Shown here piece after piece: positions 9,561 to 17,503 of a DNA stretch of 64,000 bases. Made by a program: the position numbers and the translations under genes. This DNA comes from Alcanivorax sp. (lineage in GTDB: Bacteria > Pseudomonadota > Gammaproteobacteria > Pseudomonadales > Alcanivoracaceae), in NCBI RefSeq assembly GCF_014762765.1, contig NZ_JABURH010000186.1:1-64000 (forward strand). The letters are read 5' to 3'. Below the pieces are notes generated by a model. That model made no database searches. It was given only the letters and a program-made list of their open reading frames with translations, and was not told the origin of the DNA. The number at the start of each line of letters is the position of its first letter. The stretch's first letter is position 1.

Positions 9561-10511
9561 ATGCTGCATATCTTCCGCATCGAAAACGGTGTTCTGCGTG
9601 AAAAGGACACGGAAAGCATTCTGCCCACCCTGGCCGAGGATGCCAGCTGGATTGACCTGGTGGATTCGGAAGAGAGTGAGCGGGAGCTTGTGCAGCAATT
9701 TCTGGAAGCGGAACTGCCGGCCTCCGATGACATGGAGGAAATCGAAGCCTCGGCCCGTTTCTTCAGCGATGAACAGGGCCTGCATGTCCATTCCCTGTTC
9801 TTGTTCCAGTCCGAGGGGCGAGCCCGAACTTCCACGGTAGCATTTGTCGTGCAGGAAGGGAGGCTACTGTCATTCCGCGACTCCCGTTTGCCGGATTTCC
9901 GGCTGCTGCGCTTGCGTGTACGTCGCGGCTGGGTAAAGGCCCAGCAGCCCATTGATATCCTGCTGAGCATTCTGGAGCAGAAAGTGGAAAACCTGGCCGA
10001 TGCCCTGGAGGATGTGCACCGTGACCTGGAGCAGGTGGGTTACAGCGTACTGGAAGAGGAAAACGGTGAGCTGGAAGAGGATATCGAGAAGCTGGCCCGA
10101 CTGGAGGATACCAACGGCAAGATTCGCCTGTGCCTGATGGATACCCAGCGCTCCATTTCCTTCATTCAACGTTACGTTCGTACCGACAAGGTGCGGCGCC
10201 GCACCTGTGCCGAGGTGCAGCATGATCTGGACACATTGATGTCGCACACCACCTTCCTGTTCGACAAGATCAACTTCCTGATGGATGCAGCGCAGGGGTT
10301 CATCAACATCCAGCAGAACCAGATCATCAAGATCTTTTCCATCGCTGCCGTGGTATTCCTGCCGCCCACCATGATTGCCAGCATCTATGGCATGAACTTC
10401 GAGATCATGCCGGAACTGGATATGGCTTATGGCTATCCCATGGCGATCTGTCTGATGCTGCTATCCGGCATGACGCCTTACTGGTTTTTCAAGCGTAAAG
10501 GGTGGTTGTGA
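9561..10511 (+). CDS. corA: CorA family Mg2+/Co2+ transporter
   Basis: 316 aa; C-terminal IYGMNFEIMPELDMAYGYP (GMN signature) and two TM helices. Confidence 0.92.
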   Translation: MLHIFRIENGVLREKDTESILPTLAEDASWIDLVDSEESERELVQQFLEAELPASDDMEEIEASARFFSDEQGLHVHSLFLFQSEGRARTSTVAFVVQEGRLLSFRDSRLPDFRLLRLRVRRGWVKAQQPIDILLSILEQKVENLADALEDVHRDLEQVGYSVLEEENGELEEDIEKLARLEDTNGKIRLCLMDTQRSISFIQRYVRTDKVRRRTCAEVQHDLDTLMSHTTFLFDKINFLMDAAQGFINIQQNQIIKIFSIAAVVFLPPTMIASIYGMNFEIMPELDMAYGYPMAICLMLLSGMTPYWFFKRKGWL

Positions 10512-10545
10512 AGGGCAGTTAACGGTGCATAGTTAACCGCGAAAA

Positions 10546-10673
10546 CCGCCTTCGGCGGAGCACCTGTAGGAGCATCGCTTGAGATGCGAATGGACGTAGC
10601 AGGAAGCGAGTAAGAATTCGCGAAAACCAAAACCGTAGCGCTGGTTTGCTTTTGCCTCTCGACACTCGCTTCC
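10546..10673. repeat. Composite REP/BIME-like intergenic element
   Basis: CCGCCttcGGCGG; then GTAGGAGCATCGCttgaGATGCGAA (REP-like core); then GGAAGCGAGT (10602-10611) ... ACTCGCTTCC (10664-10673). Confidence 0.55.
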
Positions 10674-10682
10674 CTGGCGCAA

Positions 10683-11516
10683 TCAGGTTCTGTGCCAACC
10701 CTGATCGGCTTCCTCGGCTTTGCCGTCTTCGCCCAGCTTGATCAGGTGGGCCTGCAGGGAGAGCTGGGCCACACCGTGCAGGAATTCCGGCACGTCGTCG
10801 TAGACCGCCTTCACCAGTACGCCCAGGGTTTGCGGGTCGCCCGACAGGGCGTCCAGTACCTTGTCTTCACGTTTCTGTCGGTGCGCCAGGGTATGGCTGA
10901 GGGTCTCTTCCGGATCGCTGATCACATCGCCATGGCCAGGAGCCATCATCGTAATACCGCGCTGCTGCAGTTTGCGCAGGGACGCAAAGTAAGCCTGCAT
11001 GGAACCGGAGGGTGGGGCGATCACGACCGTTGAGCCCTGGATCAGGTGATCGCCGGTAAACAGCAGGCCATCATCACTGAGGTAGCACAAATGATTGCCC
11101 ACATGGCCAGGGGTCTCGATCACCTGTAGCGAAACGCCGCCGCAATCCACCCGGTCTCCCTCGCCCAACAGACGGTCTGACTGCCAGCTCTCATCTTGCA
11201 GGCCGTCATCGGGTACTGAGGGGCCTAGACAACGAGCCCCGGTGGCTGCCACCAACGCCAGAGCGCCGGGAGAATGGTCTCGATGGGTATGGGTAACCAG
11301 GACCTGGTCGATGGGTTTTCCCAGGGTGTGGGCAGCCTGCAGGAGTGCCTGCAGGTGTTCCTGATCCTCGGGGCCGGGATCAATGACAGTCAGGCTATCC
11401 TTGCCAAACAGATAACTGTTAGTGCCTGGCCCGGTCATCATGCCCGGGTTACGCGCCAGAACCCGCCAGGCATGGTCGCCAATGGGGGTGAGCTGGCCGG
11501 CAATCAGTGATGCCAT
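10683..11516 (-). CDS. MBL-fold metallo-hydrolase (LACTB2-like)
   Basis: 277 aa; THTHRDHSPG metal-binding motif, GHVGNHLCY, LFTGDHLI. Confidence 0.88.
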   Translation of the reverse strand: MASLIAGQLTPIGDHAWRVLARNPGMMTGPGTNSYLFGKDSLTVIDPGPEDQEHLQALLQAAHTLGKPIDQVLVTHTHRDHSPGALALVAATGARCLGPSVPDDGLQDESWQSDRLLGEGDRVDCGGVSLQVIETPGHVGNHLCYLSDDGLLFTGDHLIQGSTVVIAPPSGSMQAYFASLRKLQQRGITMMAPGHGDVISDPEETLSHTLAHRQKREDKVLDALSGDPQTLGVLVKAVYDDVPEFLHGVAQLSLQAHLIKLGEDGKAEEADQGWHRT

Positions 11517-11588
11517 AGTGACTCCTGGGAGTTTGGAGGCCGCATTGTGACGATTCGCCCGCCAGGATGCCAGTCCGGGGGCTGCCCA

Positions 11589-12071
11589 CTACTTTTTCGG
11601 GTAAGCCAGCTTGTCGATCACGCCCAGTTCCCAGCGATCCACCGGGGTGTTTTCGGGCGGGTGGCGGCTTACCACAGCAAAGGGGTAATCCTGACCGGCA
11701 GGAACGTACATCTGCAGATCAATAGGCTGCTGGTAAATCACCGTGCATTCGTTCTCTGTCTCCGGGCAGGACAGGGCACGGGCCTGGAGTGTTACCGCCG
11801 CCACATTCATTTCACTACGATTATCCAGGTTGCCGGTCAGGCGCACGCCGGATTCGGAGGCAAGACTTTCTTTCAATGTCACCACAATACCGTCCGGCGG
11901 GAGACGCACTTGGTCATCCCGGCCGCCATGCCAGACACCGACGCCAAGAACGATGAGGCCCGTCAACACCAGGCTTAGCACCAGATAGAAAGGTCGACGG
12001 CCCCATTGCCAGCTACCCCACAGCAGAACGGTAACCGCGATAATGACAGTCAATACCAGTAATAGGCGCAT
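11589..12071 (-). CDS. Hypothetical protein with two N-terminal TM helices
   Basis: 160 aa ORF filling the gap between two genes; hydrophobic N-terminus. Confidence 0.65.
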   Translation of the reverse strand: MRLLLVLTVIIAVTVLLWGSWQWGRRPFYLVLSLVLTGLIVLGVGVWHGGRDDQVRLPPDGIVVTLKESLASESGVRLTGNLDNRSEMNVAAVTLQARALSCPETENECTVIYQQPIDLQMYVPAGQDYPFAVVSRHPPENTPVDRWELGVIDKLAYPKK

Positions 12072-12145
12072 TTATTCTCCTGAATTGCAGACCTCACTCC
12101 TCCTGATTCATATAATCCCCGGAGCCATATGTAAAGGAGAAGGCC

Positions 12146-12922
12146 ATGCTGATTGTTGTGTCGCCGGCAAAAACCCTGGATTACGAGAGCGAATTGCCAA
12201 CGCTGAAAACCACCCAGCCCCGTTTGCTGGATGACAGCGAAGTGTTGATCGAACGGGCTCGCCAGCTTTCCCCGGCGGATGTCAGCAGCCTGATGAGCGT
12301 GAGTGACAAGATTGCCCATTTGAACGTGGAGCGCTTTGCCCAGTGGCAACGCCCTTTCAGCAAGAGCAATGCCCGGCCCGCCGCGTTTGCCTTCAAGGGT
12401 GATGTCTACACCGGCCTGGACATTGAGACATTCACCGAAAACCAGCTCAAGGACGCCCAGGGTCGTTTCCGCATGTTGTCAGGACTGTATGGTGTGTTGC
12501 GGCCACTGGATTTGATGCAGCCATACCGGCTGGAAATGGGCACCAAGCTGGATAACCCTCGGGGCAAGGATCTTTACACGTTCTGGGGCGACATTATCAC
12601 CGAACAACTAAGCAAGGATATGAAAGCGGCAAAAACCGACGTGCTGGTCAATCTGGCGTCCAATGAGTACTTCAAATCCGTGAAGAAGAATCGCATTGAT
12701 GGCCGCATCATTGAACCGGTATTCCAGGATGAGAAAAACGGCAAGTACAAGGTGATCAGCTTTTACGCCAAGAAGGCCCGGGGGCTGATGGCGGCCTGGA
12801 TCATCAAGAAGGGCATCAAGGACCCGTTGAAACTTAAGAATTTCGATGTGGCGGGTTATCGCTTCTGCGCGGAGGAGTCCACAGCGGACAAACCGGTATT
12901 CAGACGGCAAGAGCAGCAATAG
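12146..12922 (+). CDS. yaaA: Peroxide stress protein YaaA (DUF328/UPF0246)
   Basis: 258 aa; MLIVVSPAKTLDYES, FKGDVYTGLDIETF, LVNLASNEYFKSV, ISFYAKKARGLMAAWII. Confidence 0.95.
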   Translation: MLIVVSPAKTLDYESELPTLKTTQPRLLDDSEVLIERARQLSPADVSSLMSVSDKIAHLNVERFAQWQRPFSKSNARPAAFAFKGDVYTGLDIETFTENQLKDAQGRFRMLSGLYGVLRPLDLMQPYRLEMGTKLDNPRGKDLYTFWGDIITEQLSKDMKAAKTDVLVNLASNEYFKSVKKNRIDGRIIEPVFQDEKNGKYKVISFYAKKARGLMAAWIIKKGIKDPLKLKNFDVAGYRFCAEESTADKPVFRRQEQQ

Positions 12923-12951
12923 TGCCGCTGCGGGTGTAATCAAAGGCCCTA

Positions 12952-13011
12952 AACGCAGAGGGCACAGAGAATCCCGAGGACAAGGATGGGTTTCTTTGTG
13001 GCCTCTGCGGT
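12952..13011. repeat. Intergenic inverted repeat (24-nt imperfect arms)
   Basis: Left AACGCAGAGGGCACAGAGAATCCC; reverse complement of right ACCGCAGAGGCCACAAAGAAACCC. Confidence 0.65.
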
Positions 13012-13067
13012 GGAAATGCCGTTGCTTGCCTCCGTCATCGCGCCGCCAGCGACGCTCCCAAGGTAAT

Positions 13068-13364
13068 TTAGTCTCTGTCTTCGAATTCGCTACGGGCGGC
13101 AAGCAAGCCGGTTTTCAGACCATCCCAGGCCAGTTCCACGCCCGCCTTGATGTCATCCCAGGCATCTTCACCGTGGGATTCCAGTTTTTCCAGTTTCGCT
13201 TCCAGCTCATCGCGACGATCCTGAATCTCGGCAATTTTCTGCTTGGCTTCCTCGCGCCACTCTTCACGCTTGTCTCCCAGCCGGGCAGTGAGGCGATCCA
13301 GCTGATAATCCCAGTCTTCCAGCTTCTGGCGAATGTTGTCGGCAAAGTCCTTCTTGTCTGTCAT
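13068..13364 (-). CDS. Small coiled-coil hypothetical protein
   Basis: 98 aa, charged heptad-like sequence; sits just downstream of the universal stress gene on the same strand. Confidence 0.7.
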   Translation of the reverse strand: MTDKKDFADNIRQKLEDWDYQLDRLTARLGDKREEWREEAKQKIAEIQDRRDELEAKLEKLESHGEDAWDDIKAGVELAWDGLKTGLLAARSEFEDRD

Positions 13365-13381
13365 TGCGTGGTTCTCCTTAA

Positions 13382-14299
13382 TCAGGCTTGCCAGGGACTC
13401 TGGAAGCCCTCGGGTTTGATCACCAGCACATCGGTGCTGGCACGGGTAATCACGGACTCTGCGGTGGCGCCTAGCAACAGCCTCTCCGGCAGGTTGCGGT
13501 GCACAGTGCCCACCACCAGCACATCCATGTTCTGTTCTTCACAATATGTCGCCAGTGTTGGCGCCACCGGCCCGCTGAGGGTTGTCATTTGATCCTGATC
13601 GAGGCCCTGGGCGGCACCGAACTTCAGAAAGCGCTCACGGTAGAACTCACGTACCTTTTCCATGCCACCGCTGTAATCAGGGATCGCCTCACCCACCAGA
13701 AGAATCAGGCTGTCGTCCACCTCATCCATTACATGGCAGGCTTGCAAGGCACCGGCTACATTGCTGGCAAACTGGCGAGCGGCATCCAGCACCCTGATCG
13801 CAAGTGGATCATTCGGCTGCTCTTCGCTGCCCGGGTCAAGGGCGGCCAGTATTTTCGGTGATGACGCCCACTGGTGACCATGCACGCACAGTACCGGGCA
13901 AGGTGCCTTGCGGATCAGTTGCCAGTCCCGGGGCGTAAATAGATGCCGGCGCAGCACACCCTCTTCGCTGGTATGCACTACGACCATGGCAGGCCCCAGG
14001 ACAAGGATGCTGTCGCGCAGGGCCGCCATGCTGTCTTTTTGCCAGAGAATGGAAAGCTCGCAGTCATCTCTGTCCGTCAATTCGCCGATGCGCTTCTGCC
14101 AGGCTTTATGGATCTGTGCCCGGGCGGCGTTCTGGCGCTCCTGATCAACGCCAACGGCACGTACCATGGCCGAGGAATAGGCATTGACCAGGACATGCAG
14201 CGGCACCTGCCTGGCATCAGCGATTTGTTGAGCCTTGTGTAGCGCTGGCTGGGGTGCCTTCAGGTCACTGTCGAGAATGGCCAGAATGGGGGTGCTCAC
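13382..14299 (-). CDS. Universal stress protein (tandem Usp domains)
   Basis: STPILAILDSDLKAPQPALHKA and C-terminal VLVVGTVHRNLPERLLLGATAESVI(T)RASTDVLVI; probable GTG start overlapping the anr stop (GTGA). Confidence 0.9.
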   Translation of the reverse strand: MSTPILAILDSDLKAPQPALHKAQQIADARQVPLHVLVNAYSSAMVRAVGVDQERQNAARAQIHKAWQKRIGELTDRDDCELSILWQKDSMAALRDSILVLGPAMVVVHTSEEGVLRRHLFTPRDWQLIRKAPCPVLCVHGHQWASSPKILAALDPGSEEQPNDPLAIRVLDAARQFASNVAGALQACHVMDEVDDSLILLVGEAIPDYSGGMEKVREFYRERFLKFGAAQGLDQDQMTTLSGPVAPTLATYCEEQNMDVLVVGTVHRNLPERLLLGATAESVITRASTDVLVIKPEGFQSPWQA

Positions 14300-15042
14300 A
14301 GACTGGCCTCCAGGCTCTGCCGTTCGCCGCAAAGGCTGCCCCGATCCAGAATTTCCACTTCACGACCTTCTACGCGCAGCCATTCATTCTGTTGAAACCG
14401 GGTAAAGATACGGCTGACGGTTTCCACCGCCAGGCCTAGATAGTTGGCGATGTCATAGCGGGACATGGGCAGGCGGAACGCCCGCTCACTGAGCCCGCGT
14501 CGCTGATGGCGAGCTGACATGGAAAGTAGCAATGAAGCCACCCGGTCATCGGCATTTTTCTTGCTTAGCAGCATGTGAAGCTCACGGTCAGAGCGGATTT
14601 CATTACTCATCAAGCTGAAGAAATGATGCTGCAGCGAAGGAATACGCTGGGAGAGCGTTTCCAGCTTCGAGAAGGGGATCTCGCAGACGGTAGCGGTTTC
14701 CAGGGCCTTGGCATTGGACACATGGTGCGCGGTGCTGATGCCATCCATACCCAGTACTTCACCGGGCAGATAAAAGCCGGTGACCTGTTCGTCGCCTTCA
14801 TCGCTGAGAACGTAGGTCTTCAGCGCGCCAGAACGAACCGCATAGACGGCCTGAAAATCATCTGCTGCACGATACAGATGCTCACCGCGCTTCAGAGGGC
14901 GGCCCCGGTGAATGATGCGATCCAGCTCATCGAGCTGTGCCGGCGCCACTGCCAGGGGGAGGCAGACGGGACTCAGGCTGCAATCATTGCAGGAAACATG
15001 TTGGGACACGATGCGTCTCCGGTTAATAGCTGCGTAATGCAA
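14296..15042 (-). CDS. anr: Crp/Fnr family transcriptional regulator, Anr/Fnr type
   Basis: 248 aa; N-terminal C-x2-C-x4-C (CNDCSLSPVC) plus distal Cys (ATVCEI) as Fe-S ligands; HTH MSRYDIANYLGLAVETVSRIFTRFQ. Confidence 0.93.
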   Translation of the reverse strand: MHYAAINRRRIVSQHVSCNDCSLSPVCLPLAVAPAQLDELDRIIHRGRPLKRGEHLYRAADDFQAVYAVRSGALKTYVLSDEGDEQVTGFYLPGEVLGMDGISTAHHVSNAKALETATVCEIPFSKLETLSQRIPSLQHHFFSLMSNEIRSDRELHMLLSKKNADDRVASLLLSMSARHQRRGLSERAFRLPMSRYDIANYLGLAVETVSRIFTRFQQNEWLRVEGREVEILDRGSLCGERQSLEASL

Positions 15043-15089
15043 ATTTCACCTTACAGTATAGGGTAGGGCGAACAACAAGCGAACAAGGT

Positions 15090-16463
15090 TCAAATAATGC
15101 GGCTGAAGCGATTTATGGCCTCGCTCTGGGTATAGCGATCAAAAGGCATCACCAGGGCCCGGCTTACCAGCCGGCCCTGCTCGGTGATTACCAGTCGCTG
15201 CTTGTCCACACGCACAAGGCCCTGATCCTCAAATTCCACCCAGGCGGCCAGGGCATCCACGAAGTAGTCCGGGAAATTGATTTGCCACTGCTCACTGAAC
15301 AGATTCATGTCCACGTATAGGTCGCACAGCAGGCGCATTATCAGGTCCCGGCGCATCTGATCATCCCGGTTGAGGAGATAGCCCTGCTCAATGGTGGACC
15401 GGGCCTGATCAATGGCATCGGACCACTGACTTAATGATTTCATGTTCTGGGCATAAAGATTGCCGATCTGGCTGATGGCACTGACCCCGAAGCCCAGCAA
15501 ATCCGCATCCCCGTGGAGGGTGTAGCCCTGAAAATTCCGATGCAGAAGCCCGTTGCGTTGGGCGACGGCAATCTCGTCGCTTTCCAGAGCAAAGTGATCC
15601 ATGCCAATAAAGGTATACCCGGCATCCTGAAGAATGCGCCCGGCACGCACAAACATGGACAGCTTTTCTTCCGGGCTGGGCAAGGCCATATCCGGTATTT
15701 GCCGCTGAATTTTGAAACGCGCAGGCAGGTGAGCATAGTTGTACAGCGAAATTCGCTCGGGGCGCAGCTCAGCAATTTGCTCGATTGTCCGGGCGAGGCT
15801 CGATTCAGACTGCCAGGGCAGGCCATAAATCAGATCGGTGTTGATGGATTTGAAGCCAAAGTCCCGCGCCCAGCCCATGGTCTCACGAATCATCTCATAG
15901 GGCTGGACTCGATTGACCGCCTGCTGCACCCGCAAATCCAGGTCCTGAACCCCGAGGCTGATGCGATTGAAGCCCAGGCCCCGCAGTAGCCCCAGGCGGG
16001 CCTGGTCTACGGTGCGTGGATCAATTTCGATGGCATAATCACCACGGTCATCTTCACGCAAGGTGAAGTGCCGGGCCATGTAATAGACCAGCTCGGTAAT
16101 CTGGGCATCGCTGAGAAAGGTGGGGGTGCCGCCGCCCCAGTGAATCTGGGTGACCGGCCTTTGGCTGTCTACCTGTTCAGCGCGCAGGCCGATTTCCTGC
16201 TTCAGACGTTTCAGGTATTCCGCCGCTCTGCCGTGATTGGCGGTGACAACCCGGTTGCAGGCACAGTAATAGCAGACGGTGCTGCAGAACGGAATGTGCA
16301 CATACAGCGACAGCGGCCGGCGAGCGGCATTACCGGCGTCAATGGCCTCGGCATAATCCGATTCGCTGACTTCCTCGTGAAACTGGGGAGCAGGAGGGTA
16401 AGACGTGTAGCGCGGTCCGGGACCGCCATACCGGCTGATCAATGTTTTGTCCCAGGTAGCCAC
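15090..16463 (-). CDS. hemN: Oxygen-independent coproporphyrinogen III oxidase
   Basis: 457 aa; radical SAM motif HIPFCSTVCYYCACN, GPRYTSYPPAPQF, VHWGGGTPTFL-like. Confidence 0.96.
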   Translation of the reverse strand: MATWDKTLISRYGGPGPRYTSYPPAPQFHEEVSESDYAEAIDAGNAARRPLSLYVHIPFCSTVCYYCACNRVVTANHGRAAEYLKRLKQEIGLRAEQVDSQRPVTQIHWGGGTPTFLSDAQITELVYYMARHFTLREDDRGDYAIEIDPRTVDQARLGLLRGLGFNRISLGVQDLDLRVQQAVNRVQPYEMIRETMGWARDFGFKSINTDLIYGLPWQSESSLARTIEQIAELRPERISLYNYAHLPARFKIQRQIPDMALPSPEEKLSMFVRAGRILQDAGYTFIGMDHFALESDEIAVAQRNGLLHRNFQGYTLHGDADLLGFGVSAISQIGNLYAQNMKSLSQWSDAIDQARSTIEQGYLLNRDDQMRRDLIMRLLCDLYVDMNLFSEQWQINFPDYFVDALAAWVEFEDQGLVRVDKQRLVITEQGRLVSRALVMPFDRYTQSEAINRFSRII

Positions 16464-16519
16464 ACCCGCTCTCCGGTTAAGTGATTTCCTCTATTATTGC
16501 GGGCCCTGAATTGACTGTG

Positions 16520-16533
16520 TTGACCTGGATCAA
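16520..16533. promoter_or_regulatory. Anr/Fnr box upstream of hemN
   Basis: TTGACCTGGATCAA (one mismatch to TTGATnnnnATCAA), about 57 bp upstream of the hemN start. Confidence 0.8.
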
Positions 16534-17300
16534 GTCTCCGGCTGATGGTGATGCCTTTGTGTGTTTTCATCAACAGCACCATGGTGTCCATGATGCGGCA
16601 TTTGGCTCATGGACCAGGCCTGCCAGAAGAATACCAACGCCAGCAGAAACGTCAGTGATGCCGCCACTTTCGGCCAGATACCGTTTCGGAAATGCTGCAG
16701 CCGGGAGGCGATCACGCCGGTAATTGCCACCGGGATTACGGTCACTACACCGAAGACCAGCATCACCAGGGCGCCAGCCAACGCGCTGCCAGACGTAACG
16801 GCAAGAGCCAGGGCGGTATAAATCAGGCCACAGGGCAACAGGCCCCATAACCCGCCCAGCGCCAGCGCTTTTAGCGGGCGATCCACCGGGAGTAGCCGCC
16901 GGGTCAGGGGCTGTAATCGACGCCACAGCCCCGCCCCTATGCCCTCCAGTTTTTTCAGCCACACACCTTGCCCGAGCAGATAACCGCTGAGCAGCAGCAT
17001 CAAAACGCCGGACAGGCTCAGCCCGATGGCCATAGAGGGACCAGGAAGCCAGTCCAGCAGGGCCTTGCCCAGCATTCCTGCCAGGGCGCCAAGCACCATA
17101 TAGGTCGTCACCCTGCCAATACCGAAGAGTAGCTGCCATCCCCACAGCGACTTACCTTGACGGCGCGATTCCGGGATCGAGAAGGTGAGCGCGCTGCTGA
17201 TACCTCCGCACATGCCGATACAATGGACGCTGCCGGCAGACGCCAGCAAAGCCGCGCTGGTAAGCAGAGTCGGCAGGGCTGCGGGGCTCTGTGACATCAT
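16530..17300 (-). CDS. Sulfite exporter TauE/SafE family protein (cbb3 gene neighbourhood)
   Basis: 256 aa; SAGSVHCIGMCGGISSAL and LPCGLIYTALALAVTSGSAL. Confidence 0.9.
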   Translation of the reverse strand: MMSQSPAALPTLLTSAALLASAGSVHCIGMCGGISSALTFSIPESRRQGKSLWGWQLLFGIGRVTTYMVLGALAGMLGKALLDWLPGPSMAIGLSLSGVLMLLLSGYLLGQGVWLKKLEGIGAGLWRRLQPLTRRLLPVDRPLKALALGGLWGLLPCGLIYTALALAVTSGSALAGALVMLVFGVVTVIPVAITGVIASRLQHFRNGIWPKVAASLTFLLALVFFWQAWSMSQMPHHGHHGAVDENTQRHHHQPET

Positions 17301-17503
17301 GTGGTCCGCTCGTCTTCGTTATCTGCAGCCTCTTTGCTCTTGTCCGGGCGACCTTTGCGCTGTTCACGGTCTTCGAACACCACCCGCCAGGAAGCGTTGT
17401 CCAGATCATCAAACTGATCCTTGCGCAGGGCCCAGAACAGGGCCCAGATCGCCCCGGCCAGGAACAGCAATGCCAGTGGAATCAGGAGGAGGACGATTTC
17501 CAT
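17297..17503 (-). CDS. ccoS: cbb3-type cytochrome oxidase assembly protein CcoS
   Basis: MEIVLLLIPLALLFLAGAIWALFWALRKDQFDDLDN...; start chosen at 17503. Confidence 0.93.
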   Translation of the reverse strand: MEIVLLLIPLALLFLAGAIWALFWALRKDQFDDLDNASWRVVFEDREQRKGRPDKSKEAADNEDERTT

